A stretch of DNA of 64,000 nucleotides from Trema orientale (GCA_002914845.1 JXTC01000017.1:139431-203430); one strand, 5' to 3'. Shown: positions 22,245 through 35,244, counted from the stretch's first letter. Program-made: numbers and translations. Notes: a model not told the origin generated them from the sequence alone.

Positions 22245-24358
22245 TGTCACGATCGACTAAAAATCTAAAGCCATGACTTTTAGTAATTTTTAAATTGAAA
22301 CAGTGATAACAGTAATTTTTATAAAATTCTAGAAAATTTAGTATTTGAAATTTTAGATTTTAGTCCTCAAAAGTAAGTAAAATTCATAATCAAAATTTTT
22401 TTTATTAGTTTTAACTTTTCAAAGAAAATTTTCATTTAAAGATTAGAGGAATTCCAATTAATTTGTTTAGAAAAATTTTGATAAATCATAAATTTTGATA
22501 AAGAGAGTTCAGTTTTAAACCTTAGGCCCAATGTCCAAATAATTTACGTAAAATCATTCGTGTTTCTAAGTACTTAATTTAATAGCAAAATCATCCTTAT
22601 ACATCCTTTTAGTAAATACACAACCATTGGGTAAATAAATTTGACATAAAAAGTAAAAGATGGTATAGAATAGGAACCAACTGATGGAAATGAAGGAACA
22701 ACATATATATGTTAAGTAAACTTGTCAAGCCACTATGACAATGACCATAAAAGTTCAATACTTGAAAGTGGGAGGACGTAGGGGGTGAGCATTCGCATGC
22801 TTAGTAGAAACATAGTTACCTTTTTGAATGAATATAATTTCACCATACCTGCATGGTTAATATATTTTCCAAAATCTATTTATAAACTGAGTTTATAAAA
22901 TAATTAAAATCCAGAATAATCATATATTCAAAACCAAAACCAGATTGCAAGATTGTACATATCATAAATCAACTCATCCCATGAGCTCACATCCTCTCAT
23001 TACGAACCAGAGTAATATATACTATGTGTACTAAGTACTCTCTGTCTGATACCTATCCCAGAAAACTAGAGGGACACCCATGTGTTTATACCTACCGAAC
23101 TAGAGGGGCAACTGAATGCCAATGCCTACCAAGTGAGGGGATAATCAGAAAATCCTGTGTGGGTTTATGGGCTCTCACTAAGAGTGGGAATACTGGCTGC
23201 CTACTAAATACAGCGATGCCTAAGATGTATCTCATGTGTAATCCTATGGTATGTACAATACGTAATAACATATATAATAACCAAGCAAAACATAACCAAA
23301 CAATGCTCTAAAACTCCACGTGATATTATTCTGGAATTTACTGTACCACGGGAAGCAAATCCATTGAATCACCCTATAATCACGATTTTATAAATATGTA
23401 TAGAAGTCACACAGTCCAATTCCATAATAATCCAAGATTTTCCAATAGTTTATCAAAATATCATTTTATTCACGATTTTTTCACAAAATAGTCATAATGC
23501 AAATTTTAAATTAAAACATGTATAAAACTAGGTAACTGAACCCCTACCTCAATCCAGTGTCCAAATAGCATTACGGTGCTATGGAGTTTGGCGTTGTTTG
23601 GGTGTCGTTCAGAGGGTCGGAGGTTGTTTTCGTTCCATCGATCATTTGGTTTGAATTGTCGTTTTTCCAACGGGGCCTTAAAAGGAGAAACGAATATCTC
23701 CACTGAATTCCTAGCACCTAAATTAGCTAGGTTATACATATGACTTAACTATCGGACCGAAATCCGATATTATGGCACACAAAACAAGACACATCTGAGC
23801 CGTCAGATTTCGTTTTTTGTATTCATCACTAAACATAGTCAATATATATATATATCAAAATTTTTGTTTTCACGAGTACATCACAAATATGAAGTTTATT
23901 TTACGATTTAAAGGTCGGATTGAAAAATTTTAATATAAAATTTAAATAACTCCAAATTGTCAAAAATGACAAAATTCAATCCGGGTAATTTCAAGTCAAG
24001 ATATATATACCACGATAATCCTCATAATGAGACGAAGCTACGGAGACTAATTTGATGGCCTAAAGTGGCCAGAAACGTCGCCGGTGTTCAAATCTCCCAG
24101 CAGACATTTTGCGTCAATATCAGTGTTCTACGGCTCCTCCGAGGGCAAGACTTCGGCAAGGGAGGTTGTCAGAGCTGGTAGTCTTCCTCATGCTAGTGGC
24201 GGCAACTGAAACGACGCAGAGGCTGGGCATCGGGCATAGTGAAGAAGATGAAGACATCGAAGGAGAAAGAAAGAGAGAAAGATATATACACATATATCTA
24301 TTTTTTTTTAATTTTTTAGTGAAAAAACAAAAATACCCTTGTAAAACAAGATTTTTAC
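22245..24358 (-). repeat. 3' LTR of LARD copy 1 (2.1 kb)
   Basis: On the plus strand it starts TGTCACGATCGACTAAAAAT and ends GATTTTTACA. It aligns with 28377-29795 through GCCATGACTTTTAGTAATTT, CGATGCCTAAGATGTATC and AACGGGGCCTTAAAAGGAG. The short open frames within it are LTR sequence, not genes. Confidence 0.65.
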
Positions 24359-27300
24359 ATCATTTTCTCTTTAAAAGAATTTCGTCCCGAAATTCAAGCA
24401 CAATAGGGAGTACAAATAAAATAGTAAGGAATAATACTCAGAAGGAGAGTGAACGCTTTATCATATAATTGATAAGTACCAAACCAAACATTTGGTAAAT
24501 CTAGCAGTGTGTAACATATAATTCACATCTGGTGTTATAATTACGTTAACATGTCAATGCCACAGAAAAGCATGTGATAAAGAGGTATAGAATCACAAGA
24601 TGGCTCACTGGTAAGTACAATACATCGACACATAAGATTGGAAACGATGACCCCAAATTGGTAATTAATTTCAGAAGTAGTGATAGTAACCGGGAATAGG
24701 AGTCGAAAATACAGGAGTTGTGTAATGAGATCATTGATTATTAGGTATCAAAATAGTACAGCAGATCAAATGTTAGGTACATATAATACCGTTTCCAAAT
24801 TATACCAGATCAATAATATATTGGGACAATTCCATTTATTTGTAGCTAAACTTAGTCATAATCATTCACTGAGTCCAAAGACTAATAGAATCCTCATCAA
24901 CATAGGATAATACTCAATAAGGTCTCAAGTGGAAACAATTATACTTGTGTTATACCACCCACAAGATAGATGAGTTTAGAAGTCAAAAATGACAATAAGA
25001 ATACAATGACCTAAGTTATTCACTGTTCCTCATAATAAGTGAGAAATAACCATGTATACAACACATTTCTAGTCAAGGACATGACTAAAACTACCATAAC
25101 AGGAAATCATTAACACAGAAATACATAGTATAATAAATACCACCAGTTAAATTATTACGGTCTAAGTATATAAAATGTAAGTACCTACACAACAAATATT
25201 GTTCAAAGGCTTCCCAAGTCTTTTACCCAAGGTAATACCATATTATAATAACACATACCACAATTAAATCCAGAGACTTTCAAAGTCTCTTTGCCCAACA
25301 TAGGATTATAACAATAATCTCAATCACTTCCAAAGACTTTCTAAGTCCATGGTACAAGGGAAAGTTATATAAAAATGACTCAGTATCCAATACGTAAATA
25401 AAACTGTTAACAAAACTACAATGTCCTAGAAATAAGATTCCAATAGAATAAGTTGTCGCTGCAGCGACACCAGTCTCCCATCTAACCTCATTTCGTTTTT
25501 AATTCAACAACAGTTTTGAAAACATACAGCACAAATATCAGGGGCGTATAGGAATACTACACTAGTTCATAATAAGGTCTCACCTTAGCCAAAGGTAAAC
25601 CAAACTTGAATTTTAAGTACTCCTTTTGAAAATTTAATAGTAGATTTCAATAACTCTCAATATAGATTCATAAGTAAACTGATCCTTATGTCATCAATTA
25701 TACCACCATAATGATGCTTGGATCCAACTCAAATCAAGTAATGAGTCATAAGTTGAACTCAATACCAACGAACTTAATGATGACTGTAATCCATAATAGA
25801 TTTTAACCAGAGTCTCCAAAAATTCTCAAAAGTCAATACAAGCAAAGTACCTCAAATAGTACTCACTCATTAACACCAAGAGAAAATACATCGATAAGAT
25901 AGAATCTCGTCATCATTAGTCAATCAGTTTGATATCTAATACTCTAATTCTACTTACTAAGCTAAGTAAGTAGGATAAGGAGAATTTTTTTTCTGCTTGA
26001 TATATAGTTTACTAATTAGACTATCAAGCACTTAAAATATGTCAATTTCTTTTAAATCATAGTTAAACATAATAGAAATTTCCTTCAAATTTCAAAACTT
26101 TTTTAAAAGTTTTCAAACATGTCTATCTAATAGATTTAAAAGTATCTCTTTTTTCTGTTGATAAATCACATTATGCAAATAAATTTCTATAATTCTTTAT
26201 TAATGAAAAGTTTTAGGTAATATTTTAGTGAGACTTTCTTTAAGTTTTATAATTTTAAAGTCACCACACTCTAGTAATTTTTGTTAAAAATGGTTTTAAA
26301 AAGTCATGTTAACAATAGGAAGAACCTATAAAGCATTTTAGAAAATAATTTAGTGTTTCATGTGTAATTTTTTTTTTTTAAACCTCACTCAACTTGTAAA
26401 GCATATTTATAGAAAATAATCTTTATATATATATATATATATATAGAGTATGCACAAACTCCATGAATTCAAAAGTTCACATTGAATTTTAAAGAAAAAG
26501 ACAATAGGCCATTATATACTACCTAAGTCTCTCCAAGGCTTAGGTATTCAAACTAAAAATATTTTTATTCTGTGTGTAAATAAAATATTATCCTAAGTCT
26601 CCAACATTAGGAGTTCCCAATACTTAGGACATTAAATCAAATCAATCAAATAAGTGCTCAATTTTTCAATTGAGACCAACAAGGTAAAGTCAACCCAACT
26701 TGACTTCATTAATCAATAAATATCTATTAACAAATAAGGATTTAACAATCCAATAAACATCAAAATCATGTACACCTCAATAAGGTAAGTCACATACATA
26801 ATGGAGAAGTTTGGAAGAATAAATGCATTCAACAATAAGGCACATAAACTCACAAAGACAAGATTTCACAAAACTTCCAATTTAAGTTTTCAAAATATGA
26901 AATTTCTCCATTTATACAAGGTTCCAAACAAATTAGCATAACCAATTTTACTTAAAAAAATTCTTGTAACAAGATATTATATATTTGACTTTTAGAAATA
27001 TATGCATAAGCTTTCAAGAATTTTTTTTTAAGTGTATCACATTAAATCACACCAGTGATTCCTTGAAAAATATAAACTTGATACCAAAAATTACCACATA
27101 AATTTTTCCATAAACATTTAATGTTTATTTCCAACTCAATTTATAAGTTAATTTTTCAAAAGTTTCCTTAGATTCAAAATCAAGTGACAAGTAGAAACTC
27201 GGTAATTTTTAGCAAGAGTGACTATTATATTCAAAACTATGAAAAATATTTAGGAACTTTATTTCTAAATTAACACCACTAAATTTGCAATGAGACCTCG

Positions 27301-28360
27301 CTAATACCACAACTAGTTTTAAGTAAATCAATTATTTAAAATTTATAATGGTGGTAATTTAGCAAAGCTTAGACCCAAAGTAGTAATACTACTTTTTAAA
27401 GGATACAATCCTTGAAAATATGAATTTCATATATCCAAATCGTTATTCAAAATTAAGAGGTATGCGGTTCCGTTGAAAACAAAGATAATTCACTGGTCAA
27501 ATACAAATGTCTATCTTATTCAAAACCAAAATTGTCAACTTGGAATTTCCCAAAGTTTCAAAATCAATAAATCAGGATTTAAGTCTAACCAATTTTCAAT
27601 TTTCAAAATTTCTACATTTAAGGGCCACATAAATAAATTTACAAAACTAGTGCAATGCAACATTTAAGTAAACACAACATATCATACCAATTTATTAATC
27701 CAAATAGATTCCACTAATTCAAGAATTTCTTTACGAAAATTAAATTTGGTAAGACTGGAAAAGAACATTTTTTTTCTTTTTATTTTAATTTGTAACTAAG
27801 TTCGTATTGTTAAATCAATCCATGAACAAAAAACAAATATGACATGACCATCCAAAAGTCCTACCAATGCATGATACAAGATTATAAAAATGATTTACCA
27901 AACACTCAAACAGGTTAATCACATATAAATAATTTCTAAGAAATTTAAATCACAACCCCATAAGTATAAATAATGTCAAGTTATACCAAATCCAATTACA
28001 AGATACCAGATTTGCCATTTTAAAACCTATGAGGTTCACATAGCTTATCACAATAATAGACATAGGAGTACAAGAACGAATGTCCACTTGAACTAAGAAA
28101 TTTTCAACAGGAGTAGAATTCACCAACGTCGTGTCATCCCCGATACTACCGAGACTAGAATTTCAGGGGTATGACCATCCTAGAGATACTAGAGTTACAC
28201 TTTAGGAAGGTGAACGAAAGATTCGAAATGAATTAGAGTAAAGACATCATATTTAACTAATTCCTAAGTAATGTATGATGTATTTGTCAAATATTTTTCT
28301 AAAACCCTTTTAAACACTAAAATCTTACAGGCAAGATCTCAGAAGGACCTGAAGCCTGAA
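24359..28360. other. non-coding interior of LARD copy 1
   Basis: Four kilobases without a reading frame longer than chance. Part of it (24540-25380) is shared with LARD copy 2 (44455-45300), showing that the interior belongs to the family and is not later filler. A (TA)n run sits at about 26420-26445. Confidence 0.65.
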
Positions 28361-28376
28361 GCTCTAATACCAAAAC

Positions 28377-29257
28377 TGGCATGACTAGAAATCCAGAGCC
28401 GTGATTTTTAGTAATTTTTAAGTTGAAAAAGTGATAATAGTAATTTTTACAAAATTCTAGAAATTTTAGTACTTGAAATTTTAGATTTTAGTCCTTAAAA
28501 GTAAGTAAAATTCATAAGCAAGAAACTTTTCATTAATTTTAACTTTTTAAAGAAATTCTTCATTTAAAGGTTAGAAGAATTCCAATTAATTTATTTAGAA
28601 ACATTTTGATAAATACTACGATGCCTATGATGTATCTCATGTGTGATCCTATAGTATGTATAATACGTAACAACATATATAATAACCACGCAAAACATAA
28701 CCAAACAATACTTTAAAACTCTACTTGATATTATTCCGGAAAGTACTGTATTACAAGCAACAAATCCATTGAATCACCCTATAATCACGATTTTATAAAT
28801 ATGTATAGAAATCACACAGTACAATTCCAGAATAATCTAAGATTTTCTAACAGTTTATCAACATATCGTTTTATTTATGATTTTTCACAAAATAGTCATA
28901 ATGCAAATTTTAAATTAAAATATGTATAAAACCAGGTTATTGAACCCCTACCTCAATCGAGTGTCCAAATAGCGTTACAGTGCTATGGAGGATGTTTGGC
29001 GTCATTTGGGTGTCATTCGCAGGGTCGATGGTCGTTTTCGATCTATCGATCGTTTGGTTTGAATCGTCATTTTTTCAACGGGGCCTCAGATGGAGAAACG
29101 AATATCTCCACTGAATTTCTAGCACACAAATTAGCTAGGTTATATGTATGACTTAACTAATTCAGGCTCGGGCCAAAACCCGACACCATGGCACACAAAA
29201 CAAGACAAATATGAGCCATCAGATTTTGTTTTTCATGCCCGTCACCAAACATAGTCA

Positions 29258-29293
<36 letters not shown>

Positions 29294-29795
29294 AAATTCT
29301 TGTTTTTACGAGTGCATCACAAGTATAAAGTTTATTTTACGATCTAACGGTCAGATTGAAAAATTTTAATAAAAGATTAAAATAACTTAAAATTGTCAAA
29401 AATGGTAAATTTCAATCCGGACAATTTCAAGTCAAGATATATATACTACGATGATTCTCGTGACGAGAAGAAGCTACGGAAACCAATTTTACAGCCTGAG
29501 GTGGCCGGAAATGTCATCGGCATTCAAATCTCCCTACAGACATTTTGCGTTGATGCTAGTGTTCTACGGCTCCTCTGGCGGAAAGACTTCGGCAAGGGAG
29601 GTTGTTGGAGCTGGCAATCCTCCACGTGCTAGTGGTGGCGACTGAAACGGTATAGAGGCCGGTCGTCGAGGTTGGTTGGGCATCGGGTACAGTGAAGAAG
29701 AAGAAGACGTCGAGGGAGAGAGAGATATATATATATATATCTATTTGTTTTTAAGTAAAAGGACAAAAATACCCTTATAAAACAGGATTTTTACA
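28377..29795 (-). repeat. 5' LTR of LARD copy 1, internally deleted (1.4 kb)
   Basis: Matches 22245-24358, but about 0.7 kb corresponding to 22490-23210 is missing at a sharp joint near 28612 (ATTTTGATAAA followed by TACTACGATGCC). A (TA)n microsatellite lies at about 29265-29292. It is adjacent to the primer site at 28361-28372. Confidence 0.65.
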
Positions 29796-29821
29796 ATGTA
29801 CGCGGTACAATTTTATATGTA

Positions 29822-31195
29822 CCGGTAGAAAGTCACTTTTTAAAGCGGACTTACCGGGATCTCGAAACGGCCATTCGAATACACAAGTGACCGACGGGAG
29901 ATTCTTCGAGTATCATTAGCTTGATATTGCTACTATATCGAGGTAGGAGTTCGATTACCTAGTTTTATATATGTTTGATTTATAATTACATTTTAAATGA
30001 TTATAAAAAATTGTGATTTTATGATAGTTTGATAAATTGTGAAAATACATTGGATTATATTGGGATTGGACTGTGTGGATTTTTATACATATTTTTAAAT
30101 TATAATTATGGGGTAATACAATGGTGTGTTGCCCATATTACAATAAATCCAATAATAATGCCAAGTGAAATTTTAGATTATAATTTGATTAGTTCCTTGA
30201 TGTATAGTTATTATGAATTGTAAAATATTATACATACCATAGGATCACACATGAAATACATCTTAAGCATCGCGGTATTTAGTGGGCAATCAGTATTCCT
30301 GCATTCGATGAGAGCCCGTAAACTAGCGCGGATTTTTCTGATTATCTCCATTCGGTAAGCATAGACACATGGGTGTCCCTCCGTTTTTTTGGGATTAGGT
30401 ATCCAGTAGAGAGTACTTAGTTCTTATAGTACGAGTTACTCTAGTTCGTAATGAGAGGATATAAGCTCATAAGATAAGATGATTTATGATATGTACAAAC
30501 TTATAGCACTAGTTTTGGTTTCGGATATGTGATTATTCTAGATATTAACTATTTTATAAACTTGGTTTATAAATGGATTTTGGAAGAGATATTAACCAAG
30601 CAAGTTTGGTAAAAATTGCATTCATCTAGAAAGGTAATTGAATTTCTACTGAGTATGTGAATGCTTACTCCCCTACTTCTCCCCACTTTTAGGTATTTGA
30701 TTATCTGAGGTAGTCGTCTTGGTGGATAGACAAGTTGTCCTACTTGTGTATGCAGTTCTACTCTTCCTCCCTGGTAGGTGTTCATACTCTGTTAACTTTC
30801 TTTCTATGTTCAATTATTTAGCCAATATTAGTAAATCTACTATGTGAATGTATGAGGATGATTTTGTTATTAATTTGAAAACTTAATCGTTTAGAATTTA
30901 TTTTAGACAAGGGAATAAAATTTTCAGTTTAACTCAATTTACCAAAAGCTTATAATTTCTCAATGAGTATCTAAATGAAATAGCTAGAAATTTTTTTGAA
31001 CTTTGACGGGTATTTTTCTTAAGTAACTAAATACTAATAAGAGTTTTAATAATTATGAAAATCATAATGATTTGAGGACCAAAACGAAATTATTTAATAT
31101 CTGATTTCTCCTGAATTTTGTAAAACAAATATTTAATTATTCTTTCATATAAAATTACTTAAAGTCACGGCTTTAGATTTACATTACAAAAAACA
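29822..31195 (+). mobile_element. LTR fragment of the same Tekay/Del-like family, plus orientation
   Basis: Blocks such as AAAGTCACTTTTTAAAGCGG (near 29831), GGATTGGACTGTGTGG (30063) and AAGTCACGGCTTTAGA (near 31160) are complements of LTR blocks in the elements at 22245 and 40404. It lies head to head with LARD copy 1 and looks closer to the LTR of copy 2 than to that of copy 1. Confidence 0.6.
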
Positions 31196-31365
31196 TGCCA
31201 ATGGAAGATATGAATCATAGGGAGAATCCTTAATTTCCAAAAGGGCTTCTACCACCAAAAGAGAGAGGATGAGCTAGAACTGAAGCTATGGATCCTCTTA
31301 TTCAGAGGCAACTTATACCAACTTTTAAAAGTAAACGCTCAACTCTGATCATAATGCCAAATTAG

Positions 31366-32826
31366 ACTAAAAGATCTATTATTGTAAGTGTTACCAAATG
31401 ATTGATTAATTAATTAATTATGTTGTAATATGAATTACAAATGTTGTAACAATGAGTACACATATTATCACTGACAAAAATATAAATAGTAGAGACAAGA
31501 CGGTTTTAATATGGTTGGATCCTTACCTATTCCACAGGACCATGCCCATAGATTAAACAAATTAATAAAGTATTAAACAACACAAACATCAATAATTGAC
31601 TTAAATAAAAGAAGACTTCGTCTCTTCAATTGTCATAATGTGTTCAGATATTGCTCAAGAACTCCCTTTACAGCTCCAAATTGATATTCTCTCGAAGATT
31701 TCATGTTCTTCCTGCTGATGAATGCTTGCACTTTAATGATGCTTAGAAAATGATCGTATGTTTCCTATGACTAGAAAGGCTAGAAAAATAATATAAGCCT
31801 CACAAACATAAATCTCTCTCATATAATATGAGCAATACAATTCTTAGTGAGCGAAAAACTCCTTGGAATGATCGAAATTCAAATCAACATTGATGAAAAA
31901 TCTACAATAAAAACTTATTAGAAATGATTAATGAAATCTTTCCAAAAATTGTCTTTTATTACAACTGAGATCCTATTTTGTAATAGAAATAAGTATAGGG
32001 TCAACAGAGATTGAATACGATTTGGAAAGTTTGAAATCTTTATTTAAACATGTATCTAAATTATCAAATAATCAGACCTAACTCAAGAATGTTAAAGGAA
32101 AAGGTTCGTGTGAATTACTCACAAAATTTTGAATTTTCCTTCCTATTTTGTAATAGAAATAAGTACAGGGTCAACAGTACAGATTGAACACGATTTGGAA
32201 AGTTTGAAATCTTTATTTAAACATGTATCTAAATTATCAAATAATCAGACCTAACTCAAGAATGTTAAAAGAAAAGGTTCGTGTGAATTACTAACAAAAT
32301 TTTGAACTTTCCTAAAACGTTTGATCCTATTGCAACGTAATCAAGAATTTTCGATTTAACTTGTATTTAAATTGTCAGATAATCAGACGTAACTCAAGAA
32401 TGTTAAAAAGAAAAGATCCATGTATTAATCGTATGAATTACTCACAAAATTTAGAACTTTCCTAAGAAATCTATTCTTGTTGCAACAGAATCAAGAATTT
32501 TAGATTTACAATAAATCTGAATATAAAGGAAAACAATCAATAACAAAGATAAGCAATCCTCTAGATCCTATTTTTAATACAGAAAATTCGCTCAGAGAAT
32601 TTTTGATAAGAAAATCCTACATTAATTCTTGAAGATAACAAAAAGTATCAATCAAATAGGAAAAATATAAAAGGGAATAAAGAAATTGATTTTTCATTTA
32701 CAGCATTTGACCATAAATGAAATCTCCCTCTTTATATGAACTATATTTAATATTAAAAAAGTACAAATATTGAAATAATCATGTAGAAATTTTTTTTCCA
32801 AATTAAGTATAGAAATATTTGAATTG
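31366..32826 (-). mobile_element. LTR-like repeat with 170-bp tandem units
   Basis: CAACTCTGATCATAATGCCA just left of the stretch (31328-31347) resembles the complement of a degenerate tRNA-Met primer site flush against an LTR. On the minus strand TTCATATAAAGAGGGAGATT (near 32718-32737) looks like its TATA region. It shares its first 280 bases with 16171-16440. Inside are tandem units at 31971, 32141 and a partial third near 32325. No coding region is seen, and the outer boundary is approximate. Confidence 0.5.
31971..32460. repeat. tandem repeat, 170-bp unit, about 2.8 copies
   Basis: TCCTATTTTGTAATAGAAAT starts copies at 31971 and 32141, which are nearly identical over 165 bases (shared TTGGAAAGTTTGAAATCTTT). 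A diverged third copy runs to about 32460 with AATCAGACGTAACTCAAGAA. Confidence 0.9.
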
Positions 32827-32827
32827 A

Positions 32828-33831
32828 CACTGCTATAGAAAACGTTTTCTATATCGTTTATAGGGCGACGTGATAGAAAAACCACGTCACACTATAAGCA
32901 ATATGGAAATGGGTAACGTTGTAGCCTTATGTTATACCACGTTGCTTTTGGGGAGATACCACGTTACTTTCCCAAAAAGAGATGCGGTATGTACCAAGTA
33001 CCAAGTCGCTTTTCTAGAAAGCGACGTGGTATGAGTCATCTTCCTCACTATGTGCACGACTGGTATAGACCACGGCGTTACAAATAACATTTTCCAAGAA
33101 GATCTTGAGTACCTCATGGGTCTCTATGTAGATCAGATCATTGATACACTTCACACCACCTTTACGAGCCAAATGCCAAATCGCCGACTTCATAATCCCT
33201 TTGCCCAAACCCTTATGGCTTTGTGATGTTGTCACGGAGCCTTACGGTGTTGCTTCGCTCCTCTCATGCTCAAACCCTTGCCTCTCTTTTCATGCCCTAA
33301 CATTGTCGATAATGATCCGAAATCACAAGAATTTGCATTTAAAAAAAATGAAACAAAAGATTAAAACAAACTATTATAGAAATTTTCAAATACTCAAAAG
33401 TGGAAGAAATTGAAAGAAAAGAGAGATGTACCTAAAATTCGAAATTAGTAGAGTTTGAATGAGAGGGCATTAAAACTTTTAGGTCTGTTCTAATTGGGGT
33501 TGGGGGATGATTTGGTGGAGTTGATAGTTTTGAATATGCGGTCGTGATGAATTAGTTTTTGTGGGTGCGGATCGACGACGTGGCTAGTATAAGCCTCTTA
33601 CCACGTCGCTTTTACTGAAAGCGGTGTGGTATTAAATAAGATAATATACCACGTCGCCTCATGCAGAAGCGACGTGGTACATGGCCCAACCATATTGCTC
33701 GTTACATAAGCAACATGGTAGGACATACAATCATGTTGCTTTTAAACAACGTGAAGTGGGAATTCAACCACATCGCTTTTTTTGGAAAACGATATAATTC
33801 AAGTGGCATCCTTGGTCTTTTTTTAGTAATG
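32828..33831. mobile_element. CACTA-like non-autonomous element with subterminal hairpins
   Basis: The left end reads CACTGCTATAGAAAAC. The right end on the complement reads CATTACTAAAAAAAGACC. Both resemble the CACTA(G)AAAA termini of plant CACTA transposons. Between them, in both subterminal regions, are many inverted copies of ACCACGTCGCTTTT / AAAAGCGACGTGGT (near 32936, 32962, 33002-33031, 33598-33625, 33649-33680, 33700-33790). CACTA transposases bind such repeated subterminal motifs. The flanking trinucleotides are TGA and TAA, an imperfect 3-bp duplication. The core carries a histone H4 copy. No transposase is present. Confidence 0.65.
33050..33305 (-). pseudogene. histone H4 fragment captured inside the CACTA-like element
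   Basis: On the minus strand, near 33295-33240, the amino-terminal H4 tail can be read across frames (GKGL.., GAKQHRK, RDN-ITKP). After an insertion of about 27 bases the core follows: [20 protein letters not shown], then [14 protein letters not shown] and NAVVYT, ending near 33055. This aligns with the H4 histone fold ([40 protein letters not shown]). The last 25 or so residues of H4 are missing, and frameshifts, an internal stop and several substitutions in otherwise invariant positions rule out function. The flanks on both sides are the hairpin repeats of the transposon, so it was probably captured by it. Confidence 0.88.
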
Positions 33832-33877
33832 TAATGGATAAATTGCCATGTGATGCCAATTTCATGGACCTTATGGA

Positions 33878-34631
33878 CAATGGCAGACCTACATTGCGGC
33901 AAGGGGGCATATGTCCCCCCTGAATTTTCGAAAAATTCCTTAAATATATACTATATATATTTTTTAAGGGAATATAACATATATATTGAAACCATTTTTT
34001 CTATAATTTATTTTATTTCATTCAAAAATTTAATTTTAGTTATTTATGTAACATTTAATATCTAACATATGTGTAATTTTCAAAATAGAAACCTTTTAAA
34101 TGATATATAAATTAATTCATGATACATTTTGTAAATTCTTTTATTTCTATATTTGATCGCAATCAAAATTAAATTATATTTATTTCTCTATTTCTTAATA
34201 AATATAATATATCTATTTTTATATTTTTTATTCTCTTTATCTTTTTTACTTCTCTAGTTTTGTAATAAATATTTGGTTATGAATTTATGATATTTAAACA
34301 CATATATATTATGTAGGAAATATGTTTGTAAATCTTATAAAATTTCTTGTCTTCCGTGTAAATTATTATATAATAAATAGTTTCTTAAATTGTAAAAATT
34401 CAATTTCTATTTATGCTCACTCTAGGTAACTCACGCATTTATTTTTAGTTGTATTTGTGACCTATTTTCCGTCTCTTTTCTTTGAGGAGTTTGAAATTGT
34501 AATACTTATGCTTATATTGTAATTTGAAATTTTTTGTTTCGATTAATAATATTTTCTTGAAGAGCCTGTTTATGTCAAAAAAAAAAAAAAAATTATGCCC
34601 ACCCTAGAAATAATTTCTGGGTCCGCCACTG
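33878..34631. mobile_element. hAT-family non-autonomous element, 754 bp
   Basis: Terminal inverted repeats CAATGGCAGACCTACATT at the left and, on the complement, CAGTGGCGGACCCAGAAATT at the right. Flanking 8-bp duplications CTTATGGA (33870-33877) and CTTATTGA (34632-34639) differ at one base. The body is AT-rich with an A15 run near 34578 and no transposase. Confidence 0.85.
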
Positions 34632-34639
34632 CTTATTGA

Positions 34640-35244
34640 GATAGTCATCTTTCCACTAAGCTAGAGGGATGGAGCGGATAGGATGTAGCTCCCTATATAC
34701 ATATATACACACACATTTTTACGTAGAAAAACATTTCATTAAACACGTAAAATGGGTGCTCTCGCGAAATTTCGTTATTCCTCTTCCCTGTTTCTATGAG
34801 CTAAATGTGCTTGAAATTCATTCGAAACTTGGAAGCAAGGTGTGTTAGAACAAGATTGAATATCTGGAACTTTTTCTAGGTTCCGACTCACTTCAGTTTA
34901 CGCAAAACCGGACATATATCTTTGAAAATAATCGATCAATGGAATAATATCCAAAACCTGTTCGACAAAATGTCTAAGAGAATAAAAGACAAAATGTCCT
35001 GAACTTGTTCAGCCAAATGCCGGTGTGGAATTTCAGGTATACTGCAATTTGTGATAGAAGATTAACTGAATCAGGTGGTTGCTTAGGAGCTGTCGTACGG
35101 AGATATATGCATTGCATTGTGGCGTTGCTTTGTTTTTTGTCGTTCAGCATTTTGTGTGTCTTGTCGTTTAATTTCCTAAAACAATGTCGTTTATTTCATT
35201 TGACTTTTTCAAGTTGTCTATTGGTGCTTTTTTAGTCGCGTGTT
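34640..35244. other. intergenic, nothing recognised
   Basis: Contains a short open frame (35005-35235, plus) without recognisable similarity and an ATATAC/ACAC run near 34695. I cannot support a gene. Confidence 0.45.

Larger units (their letters stand above)
22245..29795 (-). mobile_element. large non-coding LTR retrotransposon (LARD-like, Tekay/Del-related), copy 1
   Basis: Minus-strand element with two LTRs: 28377-29795 (5' LTR in its own orientation) and 22245-24358 (3' LTR). Both are bounded by TG...CA-type ends (TGTAAAAATC at the start). Next to the 5' LTR is a primer site: the complement of GCTCTAATACCA (28361-28372) is TGGTATTAGAGC, one base from the usual tRNA-iMet site TGGTATCAGAGC. 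The 4-kb interior (24359-28360) has no gag or pol, only AT-rich sequence. On the minus strand GAATTTCGGGACGAAATTC at about 24375-24393 abuts the 3' LTR, a motif typical of Del/Tekay elements. GGTAC lies at 22240-22244 and again at 29804-29808, which may be a slightly displaced target duplication. Confidence 0.7.

Noticed and set aside
23024..23311. 95-codon open frame inside the LARD 3' LTR
   Set aside because: The paired LTR has this part deleted and other family LTRs do not keep the frame.
24109..24468. 119-codon open frame crossing the LTR end
   Set aside because: It spans the LTR boundary, is rich in low-complexity residues and is disrupted in the related LTRs.
35005..35235. Possible PPR-like or other exon near 34.9-35.2 kb
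   Set aside because: A short FDKMSKR-like string upstream is suggestive, but no repeat structure or continued frame supports it.
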